A program made the translations under genes and the position numbers. A stretch of 8,940 nt of DNA from NCBI GenBank assembly GCA_910584795.1, contig CAJUBZ010000033.1, positions 1 to 8,940 of the forward strand, written 5' to 3'. This document shows, in pieces, positions 1-6,396 of this stretch (position 1 is the first letter of the stretch; every line of letters begins with the position of its first letter). The notes under the pieces were generated by a model, which was not told where the DNA came from, searched no databases, and saw only the letters and a program-made list of their open reading frames with translations. The stretch is from an uncultured Eubacterium sp. (GTDB lineage: Bacteria; Bacillota; Clostridia; Lachnospirales; Lachnospiraceae).

Positions 1-14
1 GCTGGTCCTTTTTT
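1..14 (+). terminator. Possible 3' arm of an upstream intrinsic terminator
   Basis: The window opens with a GC-rich octamer (GCTGGTCC) directly followed by six T's at 9-14, the layout of the descending arm and U-tract of an intrinsic terminator. The matching ascending arm (GGACCAGC) would lie before base 1, so the hairpin cannot be verified here. If real, it ends the upstream transcript and makes 101-487 the first gene of its own unit. Confidence 0.3.
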
Positions 15-47
15 AGTGGCCGGCGTCAGACACACTCAAAGAAACAG

Positions 48-55
48 TATCTTTG
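48..55 (+). promoter_or_regulatory. Bacteroidetes -7 box (TATCTTTG) ahead of the DUF3244-like gene
   Basis: TATCTTTG matches the Bacteroidetes sigma-ABfr -7 consensus TAnnTTTG exactly and is followed by CA, as is common. Transcription would start near base 62, giving a leader of about 39 nt before the ATG at 101. I see no TTTG/TTG -33 element 19-21 bases upstream, so the assignment rests on the -7 box and its position. A TTG at 53-55, the most upstream start in the same reading frame, lies inside this box and is therefore unlikely to be used. Confidence 0.6.
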
Positions 56-100
56 CATTTCTTAATATCAGTAAATTTGGGACATAAAATTTATATAGAA

Positions 101-487
101 ATGAAACTACTTAATTTGAAAAATGCCTTTATCGGATTAACGTTATTATGTTCTTTTGAAGTTAGTGGGGATAATACAGCTTCTTCTTTTGGTAAAGAGG
201 TTATTCCTATTAAAATAGATGATATGAGTCAGCAAAATCGTCCCAAGGCGCCGTCTAAGCAGTTCATAGAATGCTGGTATGGGGATGGTGAGTTAAGTTT
301 TGACTTTACCATTCCAGAGGGAATGTGTAATCTGAACGTGACTGATGGAAAATCGGGTTTTGTATATAATTATGTATTCGATTCTTCTGAACATGCCGAG
401 GTGTATGTTGGCAATTTGGAACATGCAGATATTACCATTACCACAGCGTTGGGTCATACGTATATAGGAGAAATCTTAGTAGATTAA
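101..487 (+). CDS. Small exported DUF3244-like protein
   Basis: The product is 128 residues. I chose ATG 101 because it gives a clean signal peptide (basic MKLLNLKN start, hydrophobic core through about residue 19, likely cleavage near VSGD) and lies downstream of the -7 box at 48-55. The mature part follows the DUF3244 layout known from Bacteroides: an opening PIKID strand, a central strand pair around the FDFTIPEGMCNLNVTD segment, a GFVYNYVF strand, and a closing ITTALGHTYIGEILVD strand where family members carry a 'G..Y.GeF' motif. The predicted fold is a small beta-sandwich in the periplasm or outside the cell. The hydrophobic core ends in TLLC, which is a poor lipobox, so a lipoprotein is less likely. 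Function is unknown. DUF3244 genes often sit beside secreted proteases or peptide systems in this phylum, and here the next open frame is a bacteriocin-like precursor. The family assignment is from memory of the pattern, not a search. Confidence 0.72.
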   Translation: MKLLNLKNAFIGLTLLCSFEVSGDNTASSFGKEVIPIKIDDMSQQNRPKAPSKQFIECWYGDGELSFDFTIPEGMCNLNVTDGKSGFVYNYVFDSSEHAEVYVGNLEHADITITTALGHTYIGEILVD

Positions 488-510
488 TATTCTGCCGATA
501 AGGTAGAGTT

Positions 511-522
511 GTTTATATAAAC
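511..522. repeat. Perfect 12-bp palindrome in the gap before the precursor peptide
   Basis: GTTTATATAAAC is its own reverse complement and lies between the stop at 487 and the ATG at 538. It could be an operator half-pair or chance in AT-rich DNA. It is too weak and lacks a T-tract, so it is not a convincing terminator. Confidence 0.25.
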
Positions 523-537
523 TTAAAAATACGATTT

Positions 538-651
538 ATGAAAGAATTATCGAAACAAAAGGTAATTCCAACTGCCGACTTGTTGTCGGAGATGGAATCG
601 GTAGAAATTGTCGGAGGCTTGCTGGACGGAGGAATCTCTGGAAATATATGA
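538..651 (+). CDS. Double-glycine leader peptide, RiPP/bacteriocin precursor-like (core probably truncated)
   Basis: This is a 37-codon frame starting at ATG 538. The leader ends LLSEMESVEIVGG. Numbered back from the cleavage site it has G-1, G-2, I-4, E-8, S-11 and L-12, the standard positions of the double-glycine leader consensus (LSxxELxxIxGG), with only -7 (Ser) off-pattern. A lysine-rich MKELSKQK start is typical of the 'natural product precursor, GG-Bacteroidales' type (TIGR04149, recalled, not searched). Cleavage after G27 would release a core of only ten residues, LLDGGISGNI, short and without Cys. The natural partner is the C39-peptidase exporter at 3238-5430. The 3' end overlaps, in another frame, a radical-SAM fragment, so the original core was probably lost in the deletion that joined the two. 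The leader call is strong. Whether the peptide is still made or exported is unknown. Confidence 0.62.
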   Translation: MKELSKQKVIPTADLLSEMESVEIVGGLLDGGISGNI

Positions 652-883
652 ACGTATTGTTGAAATATCGGAATGGGCTATTGACTTGTGCGACAAATTG
701 AAAAAGAAGTTTTATGCAAACATCACAACCAATGGCACCCTTCTTACAAAAGAGAGAATTGAAAAGTTACGTCAGCTGGGGGTAGTGCAGGATATTTTTG
801 ATACAGAGGCAAAGGCAACCAAATGTCAGGAGTGTAGGTATCCAAAGAGTAAAATATTTATTTGTTGTGTTGGAAATATATAA
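608..883 (+). pseudogene. Internally deleted radical-SAM peptide maturase remnant
   Basis: The frame is open from a TTG at 608, but similarity to a family begins only about 629. Residues 11-60 of this frame (LEIYERIVEIS through ITTNGTLLTKERIEKLRQLGVV) match the middle of radical-SAM peptide maturases: the helix after the GGEP motif, the strand carrying TTNG, and the following helix. The N-terminal CxxxCxxC iron-sulfur loop is absent. From about residue 62 the match jumps to DTEAKATKCQECRYP, which resembles the cysteine region of a C-terminal SPASM domain, and then degenerates. A full maturase has roughly 350-450 residues, so about three quarters is missing, in at least two deletions. The first junction lies at the GGAGG shared by the precursor's glycine codons and the radical-SAM GGE motif. 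It cannot bind a catalytic cluster and should be inactive. It has no convincing start of its own and probably is not translated. Confidence 0.6.
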
Positions 884-899
884 AAAGACAGTATATTTG
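870..899 (+). promoter_or_regulatory. Bacteroidetes promoter for the outer-membrane/exporter operon
   Basis: A -33 TTG at 870-872 and a -7 box TATATTTG at 892-899 are separated by 19 bp, as expected for the Bacteroidetes primary sigma factor. Transcription would start near 906, leaving a leader of about 100 nt before ATG 1009. The -33 element overlaps the end of the radical-SAM remnant. The promoter would drive 1009-5664 as one transcript, since the following genes are spaced by 11 and 3 bases. Confidence 0.65.
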
Positions 900-1008
900 C
901 ATAGTATTATTAAAATATTATCAAGCAAGTGTTAGTATTTAAACGAAAGTAAGTGCAGGATTGTCTTTTATACTATATTCGGACACTTGCTTATAAAAAA
1001 TGTAAGAT

Positions 1009-3226
1009 ATGATTAGTAAAACACACGTAAATCAATATCATCAGATTTTCTCAGTAGTTTTATTTTTGTCTATTATGCCGATTGTCTGCATGGCTAAGCA
1101 GGCGTCACCATTGAGTGTAAATTCAATGGAGTCAAATGTATTGTCGGCAGATTCAGTAGCTTCCGATTCAATATCTAAAACAAGGGATCTTAAAGAGCTT
1201 GTTGTGGAGGCAAGCAATGTCACAAGGCGCGGAAATGCAGAGTCATATGTCATTACGAAAGATATGCGAAGAGGTTCGCGTACTGCCGGTGAATTGCTAC
1301 GTAAAATCAATGGTATGCATTATCTTCCTTTTACGGAGGCTCTTACATATTTAGGCTCAAGTAATGTGGTGCTTCTTGTTGACAGTCTACAGAAAGATGC
1401 ATCTTATATTAAGAGACAATCGCCCGACAGGTTTGACCGTATTGATGTGGTTCCTCAACCGGGAGGTAAGTATACCGGTTTTGATGTGCTGATCAATTTT
1501 CATTCAAAACCTAATTATACCGGTTTCGAGACGAATGTGCGGGAGAGTATTGACATAATGCCTGACGGAAACAATGGTAAAGGTAATGATTTTGCAAAGA
1601 ACTTTACGTATCTTGACGGAACTTATATGTTCAATAAATTGACAGTGACGGCATTGGCGAATTGGGAATGGTCGAAGAGTGGCTCTAATGAATATAGGAG
1701 TACAGACTATCCGATGAGTGATTACTCGGAGATTCAATTGGAGAGGGATAGGAAAGATCCTCAGAATCTCAATAGGTTGAACAATATGAAAGTGAATTTA
1801 GCTGCAGATTATAAGTTCAATCCCAATCATAAACTTTCCTTTCAATGGCAGATAAATCCTTGGACGCGAAAAAAATACTTACGATTACCTGATGAGAGTG
1901 CTCGACCACGGCAACGAGGAGCACGTGGGATTACATGCTCAATCCGAAAGCAGGAATAATCTGTCGAACACGTTCGGTCTTAATTATCTGGGAAGATTCG
2001 GACAATGGAATCTTGACTTGTCGGCGAATTATGCATTCAACGGATGGAGGTCTTATTATGACCTGGATCGTACGGACGATTATCATTTGCTTTATGACAG
2101 AAAAGATAAAACCGGCTATTTCTAGGGAGGCGTAGATGTTAACAGATGGTTTGGTGAATATAAATGGTATTTGGGATTCTCCAATTATGTTTATGTTACG
2201 GATTTTAATGAGAAGGATTATTACACCGGCGATCCGGTATCCGAGAATACTATTGTCAATGATAATCTGTATGCGAGTGTCCAGTATGTGCCATCACGCC
2301 AATTGTTTTTTACATTTAACGGAGGTATTTCGGCATATTCCAATAAGACCGGAGATATTCATGTAACCAAGGTGATGCCCCGTTTACAGGGTATAATCAA
2401 TTGGGTTCCCACTCAAAAATTTGCTCTCCGCGCGTCATATCTTATGCAGACAGGCACACCGTCGCTCTCCCAGCTGATGGATTATGGTCAGTTCGTTAAC
2501 ATGTATAAATATCAGGAGGGTAATCCGGATCTAAAGCCCATCACCACGCAATGGGCATCTTTGAGGCTTACATTCTGGCGGAAACTGATGTTGTATGCCG
2601 ATTATCAGTTTACGAATACGGGTGTATTCAATATTTATTCGGCTGCCTCCATGACGACAGAGGATTCCGGCAAGATGTTTTATTATGCAGCAGGAAAATA
2701 TCAGAACGGGAAATCGAATGCTCTTTCAATCAGCTTAAATTTCCAGCAAGATTTGTCGAGATATTTCTCATTATATCTTGACGGAAAGATTACGCACAAT
2801 TATGCCTCTTATGAAAATTACAGCAATAAGGTCTGGACACCTTCCGCTTCATTATTTTTATCATATAATCTGGAGAAACAGGATGTGAATGTTGCATTAT
2901 CATATAGTGTGGATGGAAGCGGTTACGTCACTCCGCAGACTTATCAACGGGTAGTTACCGATGACATCATGCTTGGCGTGCAGAAAAATTTACTTAATAA
3001 AAAACTGACACTTGCTTTGAGCTATTTCCTGCCTGTGCATATAACCAAAGGAGACTGGAAGTATCGTATGCATTCTCCCAACATGATCCAGACCGGCTGG
3101 GGCAACGAGCAATTCCGCAAGAACAATATGCTGGAATTTACAGCCATCTTCCGCTTCAGCACCGGCAAGCAGGTGCGTAAGGTAACGTTGCAGACCGAGA
3201 ATGCCAATGTCGGTTCGCAATTTTAG
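1009..3226 (+). pseudogene. TonB-dependent-receptor-like outer-membrane beta-barrel, frameshifted and with an in-frame amber
   Basis: Reconstructed, the product is about 738 residues, long for a plug-plus-barrel without the usual N-terminal carboxypeptidase-like domain. Residues 1-29 form a signal peptide. Residues 60-170 are plug-like (LKELVVEASNV, ELLRKINGMHY, VVLLVDSLQ, DRFDRIDVVPQPGGKY). The rest alternates aromatic beta-strands and ends in Phe (ANVGSQF), the outer-membrane sorting signal. Two lesions break it. First, a run of seven A's at 1869-1875 shifts the frame: with six A's the text reads WTRKNTYDYLMRVLDHG and continues smoothly. Second, TAG at 2123-2125 lies in the restored frame (DKTGYF-stop-GGVDVNRWF), most simply a CAG-to-TAG transition. 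Everything from 2126 to the TAG at 3226 is otherwise open. In peptide export systems of this phylum such barrels sit beside the ABC exporter and may form the outer-membrane exit, which is inference here. The A7 lesion alone could be a read error; the amber makes true inactivation more likely. Confidence 0.82.
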
Positions 3227-3237
3227 ACAGTTTCTTA

Positions 3238-5430
3238 ATGGGCAAGGCATTTCCCATATACATACAAAGCGATGCAATGCAGTGTGGCGCGACGTGTCTG
3301 CGCATGATCTGCAGTTATTACGGCATTGATTATTCGCTTGCATTCATTTCTGAATTTTGCCAGGCGTCAAATGCCGGCGTATCGCTGAAAGGGATAAACG
3401 ATGCGGCAACACAAATGGGTTTCGACCCGGTGTGTTGCCGCGCATCGTTGTCTGAGATAGAAAATGCTCCGTTTCCGTGTATTCTGCATTGGAGGCAGAA
3501 TCATTATGTGGTGCTTTACAAGGTGAGGCACGGCAAGAAATTTTATATCGCGGATCCGGGAAAGGGGAAAATATGTCTGAACAGAGAGGAGTTTTCCGAT
3601 ATGTGGCTGTCGACTCATAGTCAGGGGGAAGACAAGGGCGTGGCAATGTTCCTGACTAAAACTGACCGGTTCGGCTGTCAGAAAGAATATGAAGAGAAAG
3701 ACAGGCATTCTTTCCGGTTTCTATGGGGATACGTGCTTCATTACAAGAAATATTTTCTTCAGATTGTAGCCGGATTGCTTCTGGGAAGCGTGCTGCAGCT
3801 TATTCTTCCGTTTCTTACACAGGCGATTGTGGATGTCGGCATAAAGCATGAGGACATAGGGTTTATATGGCTTGTGCTCTTGGGGGAACTGTTTATAGTG
3901 ACAGGGCGCGTGTCTACCGATTTTATCCGCAGGTGGCTGCTTCTGCATATCTCGATAAGGATAAACCTCTCTCTTGTGAGCGATTTCTTTATCAAGCTTC
4001 TGAAACTCCCGATGTCTTTTTTCGACACAAAACTGATGGGAGACTTGCTGCAGCGCATGGGAGATCACGAGCGTGTGCAGTCTTTCCTTACAGGTCAGTT
4101 GCTCGGGATCGTTTTTTCTTTTCTCAGTTTCTTTATTTTCGGAATTGTCCTTTTTCTATATGACAAATTGATTTTCTGTGTCTTCTTAGGAGGAAGCATG
4201 GTCTATGGATTATGGATGAGCCTGTTTCTTGGCAAACGCAAGGTGCTTGATTATGCGATGTTCGAAAAGCAGGCGGATTCCAACAACAAGACCTATCAAT
4301 TTATTACGGCAATGCAGGAGATCAAGTTGCAGGATTGTGAACAGCGTCGCCGATGGGAATGGGAAGACGCGCAGACAGAATTGTTCGGGATTCAACTTAA
4401 ATCCTTGAAACTAAAACAGACGCAGGAGGTTGGATCGGTTTTTATAAATGAAGTTAAAAATATAATAATCACGGTGTTGGCGGCGTCGGCTGTTATCAGC
4501 GGAAACATGACATTGGGTTCGATGCTTGCCGTGCAGTATATAATTGGGCAGTTAAATTTACCTGTTGATCAATTGATGACCTTCATCTATTCCTTGCAGG
4601 ATGTCAGGCTTTCGCTTGAAAGAATCAACGAGATACATCGTGGCGAAAACGAGGAGACGGACAGGGCACGTATAAAGTCGTTGACAGGGAATATGGATAT
4701 CGAATTTAATGACGTGACTTTCAAATATAACGTCCATGCGCTTGAGAACACGATCGATTCCGTTTCTTTCAAGATACCTGCAAACAAGGTGACTGCGATT
4801 GTCGGGTCTTCAGGAAGCGGAAAGACCACGCTGATCAAGCTGATGTTGGGATATTATAATGTTAACGGTGGAGAAATCAAGATTTCGGGAGAAAATATCA
4901 ATGCATATGATTTAAAAAGTTGGAGACGCAACTGCGGAGTAGTGATGCAGGACGGGGTGATATTTTCCGAATCGATTGCAAGGAATATTGCTGTCGATGA
5001 CGGCGAAATCGATAAAGATCGCCTTGTTCATGCCGCGGAGATCGCGGAGATTCATGATTACGTGATGGGTCTTCCTCTGAAATATGACACAAAAATAGGG
5101 AGGGACGGAACCGGGTTGAGCCAAGGGCAGAAACAGAGGATATTGATTGCCCGGGCGGTATATAAGAATCCCCGTTTTATTTTTCTTGACGAGGCAACAA
5201 ATTCACTGGATGCTAAAAACGAGAGGATGATCGTGGAGAATTTATCGGATTTTTATAGGGGAAGGACAGTGGTGGTAGTAGCGCATCGTCTGTCAACAGT
5301 AAAGAATGCGGACAACATTATTGTTCTTGATAAAGGAGTGATTGCCGAAAGCGGCACGCATTCCGAGCTAATAGAGAGAAAAGGAGTTTATTTCAATCTT
5401 ATTAAAAATCAGCTTGAGTTAGGATCCTAA
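3238..5430 (+). CDS. Peptidase-C39-containing ABC exporter (bacteriocin/RiPP processing and export)
   Basis: This is a 730-residue full-length PCAT-type half-transporter. Residues 1-130 are the C39 cysteine protease domain: Q10 (oxyanion), catalytic C16 in MQCGATCLRMI, H89 in HYVVLYKV and D106 in IADPGKG. Residues about 165-455 hold the six-helix exporter membrane domain. Residues about 486-725 are the nucleotide-binding domain, with Walker A GSSGSGKT (523-530), signature LSQGQ (627-631, Gln for the usual Gly), Walker B FIFLDE (647-652) and switch H683. All catalytic residues are present and the frame is uninterrupted. The family cuts double-glycine leaders on the cytoplasmic side and exports the core across the inner membrane as a dimer. 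The obvious substrate type is the leader at 538-651. It starts 11 bases after the broken barrel gene and ends 3 bases before the small membrane protein. No good Shine-Dalgarno is seen, usual for the phylum. Because the local substrate, maturase and barrel are damaged, it may now serve precursors encoded elsewhere or be on its way to loss. Confidence 0.95.
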   Translation: MGKAFPIYIQSDAMQCGATCLRMICSYYGIDYSLAFISEFCQASNAGVSLKGINDAATQMGFDPVCCRASLSEIENAPFPCILHWRQNHYVVLYKVRHGKKFYIADPGKGKICLNREEFSDMWLSTHSQGEDKGVAMFLTKTDRFGCQKEYEEKDRHSFRFLWGYVLHYKKYFLQIVAGLLLGSVLQLILPFLTQAIVDVGIKHEDIGFIWLVLLGELFIVTGRVSTDFIRRWLLLHISIRINLSLVSDFFIKLLKLPMSFFDTKLMGDLLQRMGDHERVQSFLTGQLLGIVFSFLSFFIFGIVLFLYDKLIFCVFLGGSMVYGLWMSLFLGKRKVLDYAMFEKQADSNNKTYQFITAMQEIKLQDCEQRRRWEWEDAQTELFGIQLKSLKLKQTQEVGSVFINEVKNIIITVLAASAVISGNMTLGSMLAVQYIIGQLNLPVDQLMTFIYSLQDVRLSLERINEIHRGENEETDRARIKSLTGNMDIEFNDVTFKYNVHALENTIDSVSFKIPANKVTAIVGSSGSGKTTLIKLMLGYYNVNGGEIKISGENINAYDLKSWRRNCGVVMQDGVIFSESIARNIAVDDGEIDKDRLVHAAEIAEIHDYVMGLPLKYDTKIGRDGTGLSQGQKQRILIARAVYKNPRFIFLDEATNSLDAKNERMIVENLSDFYRGRTVVVVAHRLSTVKNADNIIVLDKGVIAESGTHSELIERKGVYFNLIKNQLELGS

Positions 5431-5433
5431 GTA

Positions 5434-5664
5434 ATGAAGATAAAGAGTGTGAAATCCGGCAATGGGGAGCAAGATGTTCCCGGAGTGAGTTTGCGTTCGG
5501 AGAAGACGCGTAAGCTTTTGGGTGATATCCCCAAATCTTTGATAAACTGGGGCGTGGCATTGACCGCATTTTTCTTTATCGCCCTCATTCTTGCCCTCTG
5601 TCTCATCCCTTATCCTTATTCGGAAGGAGAATCCCTCCTCGCGCACATCTTCGGCTATAGATAA
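5434..5664 (+). CDS. Small single-pass membrane protein resembling the N-terminus of HlyD-type fusion proteins
   Basis: The product is 76 residues. The ATG lies 3 bases after the exporter stop, so translational coupling is likely. Residues 1-38 are polar and cytoplasmic, with LRSEKTRKLLGDIPKSLINWG looking like the 'RSEevqeilg..P.wl.rwG' stretch before the membrane anchor of Bacteroidetes secretion fusion proteins. Residues 39-58 are a strong transmembrane helix, followed by PYPYSEGESLLAHIFG. An HlyD protein would continue for about 350 residues with coiled-coil and barrel domains, but here the frame ends at a clean TAA. Two readings are possible: a stand-alone accessory subunit of the exporter (I favour this, since the C-terminal segment looks specific rather than random), or a truncated fusion protein. 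No full-length fusion protein is visible in the window, so if export still works that part must come from elsewhere. Confidence 0.7.
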   Translation: MKIKSVKSGNGEQDVPGVSLRSEKTRKLLGDIPKSLINWGVALTAFFFIALILALCLIPYPYSEGESLLAHIFGYR

Positions 5665-5681
5665 GTAAAGATAGACACTTT

Positions 5682-5840
5682 TTAGAAAACTACCGGAGAG
5701 AGGGGCTGAATGTGTAATATAAACATGCGATGTTCGACATTGTTAGTTATTCCAATATAAAAATCAGAATAAAATCTCCTGCCACTTTTGGAGAGATGGT
5801 TGTTTATGTCGTTTATTATTGTTTGAAAATCTTTTGCCAT
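5682..5840 (-). pseudogene. Truncated GIY-YIG-like conserved protein, N-terminal remnant
   Basis: A minus-strand frame of 52 codons starts at an ATG whose complement is 5838-5840 and stops at 5682-5684. Residues 1-40 read as genuine protein: MAKDFQTIINDINNHLSKSG, then RRFYSDFYIGITNNVEHRMF. The FYIGITNNVEHR stretch has the look of the GIY-YIG core (Y-x-G-x-T-N-N-x-x-x-R) seen in small conserved Bacteroidetes proteins of about 100-120 residues. After residue 40 (near base 5721) the expected continuation is lost and twelve unrelated residues lead to a stop. It retains a complete promoter immediately upstream (5865-5895) with a leader of about 18 nt, strong support that it was a real gene. The GIY-YIG assignment is pattern recognition, not a search. 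The cut end faces the export island, suggesting that arrival or rearrangement of the island removed the 3' part. Confidence 0.58.
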
Positions 5841-5864
5841 TTTTTATATATGAGAATGACTTTA

Positions 5865-5895
5865 CAAAAGTACTTATTTTTGTAGCTTAAACAAA
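5865..5895 (-). promoter_or_regulatory. Minus-strand Bacteroidetes promoter for the GIY-YIG-like remnant
   Basis: On the minus strand, TTTG (complement of 5892-5895) and the -7 box TACTTTTG (complement of 5865-5872) are 19 bp apart, a full match to the Bacteroidetes consensus. Start of transcription would be near 5858, about 18 nt before the ATG at 5840. It points toward the convergent export island, so its transcript would run antisense into 5434-5664 unless terminated. Confidence 0.65.
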
Positions 5896-6015
5896 ATGTT
5901 TTGTTATTTATTTCTGTTATACACAGTTTTTAGTATTTTTTAGAGACTTAGTTGGCGTTCATACAACTGGCAGTGCCTGTGATGGGGAAGATTTTGAAGA
6001 AAACAGTAAGATTAA
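5896..6015. other. AT-rich intergenic DNA without a recognisable gene
   Basis: Between the minus-strand promoter and the next plus-strand promoter I see no open frame with coding character. A small inverted repeat, AGTTG and CAACT, lies around 5949-5967, followed by GGCAGTGCC. Neither is long enough to interpret. Confidence 0.4.
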
Positions 6016-6046
6016 TTGTATAATAATAAATTTGTTTCTAAATTTG
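6016..6046 (+). promoter_or_regulatory. Bacteroidetes promoter ahead of the structured leader / candidate RNA
   Basis: TTG at 6016-6018 and TAAATTTG at 6039-6046 are 20 bp apart, fitting the -33/-7 pattern. Transcription would begin near 6053. The next protein start (6397) is about 345 nt away, an unusually long leader, and the interval is filled with hairpins. The promoter may therefore serve a non-coding RNA, a regulated leader, or both. Confidence 0.6.
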
Positions 6047-6052
6047 CATACA

Positions 6053-6343
6053 AATGCGGATGGTCGCTGTAGAAGACAGCCTCATAGCGTTCTTTATTTA
6101 TTAGAAAGGTGGAGATTCCACCGAAAAGGTGTTATTGATTTTTTATCTTCAACATTCAAACTTGGCGGTTTGTAACATCCATGAAGATATGAGACAATAG
6201 CACCTGCATCGGTTGCTATACCCGTACCCGAGAGGGTTGATGTATATGCTTCTGGTGTGGGGCTGTCAGTCTTATCCTTGGATGTAGGTACGCCAAGACC
6301 TGAATGTGGGATAAGACGGAGATACATTCCTCACACCTTTTTT
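6053..6343 (+). ncRNA. Candidate structured small RNA or attenuated 5' leader (about 290 nt)
   Basis: The segment starts where the promoter at 6016-6046 should initiate and ends in a T-tract. Visible stems in order: GCTGT/ACAGC (6066-6070 with 6076-6080); GGTGG/CCACC (6108-6112 with 6118-6122); a composite stem of GC (6215-6216 with 6248-6249), TATAC/GTATA (6217-6221 with 6242-6246) and ACCC/GGGT (6226-6229 with 6234-6237) closed by a GAGA (GNRA) tetraloop; and the large 3' stem described separately. No frame within it resembles a known protein. The 77-codon minus-strand frame at 6094-6327 could be accidental. I do not recognise tmRNA, RNase P, SRP RNA or a named riboswitch. Bacteroidales-specific RNAs of this layout (for example Bacteroidales-1, proposed to be 6S-like) exist, but I cannot confirm membership. 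Coordinates are set by promoter and T-tract, not by data. Confidence 0.42.
6254..6343 (+). terminator. Large nested hairpin with T-tract: terminator or attenuator
   Basis: The outer stem pairs 6254-6262 (GGTGTGGGG) with 6329-6337 (CCTCACACC), nine pairs with one G-U. A perfect inner stem pairs 6269-6277 (GTCTTATCC) with 6309-6317 (GGATAAGAC), and a TTGG/CCAA stem sits inside (6278-6281 with 6293-6296). Six T's at 6338-6343 follow at once. It lies 54 bases before the LRR gene, and no -7 box is visible between them, so read-through across this hairpin may be needed to express that gene. GGTG at 6254-6257 can also pair with the CACC starting at 6201, which offers an alternative fold. Confidence 0.5.
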
Positions 6344-6396
6344 CGTGTTTAAACATAACTGCTTTGAAGGAGGATTGGAAGCAAAGATTAAATTGT

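Noticed and set aside
53..100. Upstream TTG extension of the DUF3244-like gene
   Set aside because: The TTG lies inside the -7 promoter box and the extension adds a polar stretch before the signal peptide. ATG 101 is the better start.
2136..2366. Plus-strand frame overlapping the barrel gene
   Set aside because: It is out of frame with the restored barrel reading and lacks family features.
3344..4068. Several long minus-strand frames under the exporter gene
   Set aside because: They are antisense shadows of a well-supported coding region, with no promoters or protein-like composition.
5949..5967. Inverted repeat AGTTG/CAACT as a recombinase or attachment site
   Set aside because: The arms are only five bases, with no second copy and no integrase nearby.
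6094..6327. Minus-strand 77-codon frame in the structured region
   Set aside because: It has no recognisable family, no promoter box upstream on the minus strand, and it coincides with plus-strand stems that explain the sequence better. It remains a weak alternative.
6304..6396. 31-residue N-terminal extension of the LRR protein
   Set aside because: It overlaps the 3' arm of the terminator-like hairpin and would bury the signal peptide. ATG 6397 starts directly on the signal.
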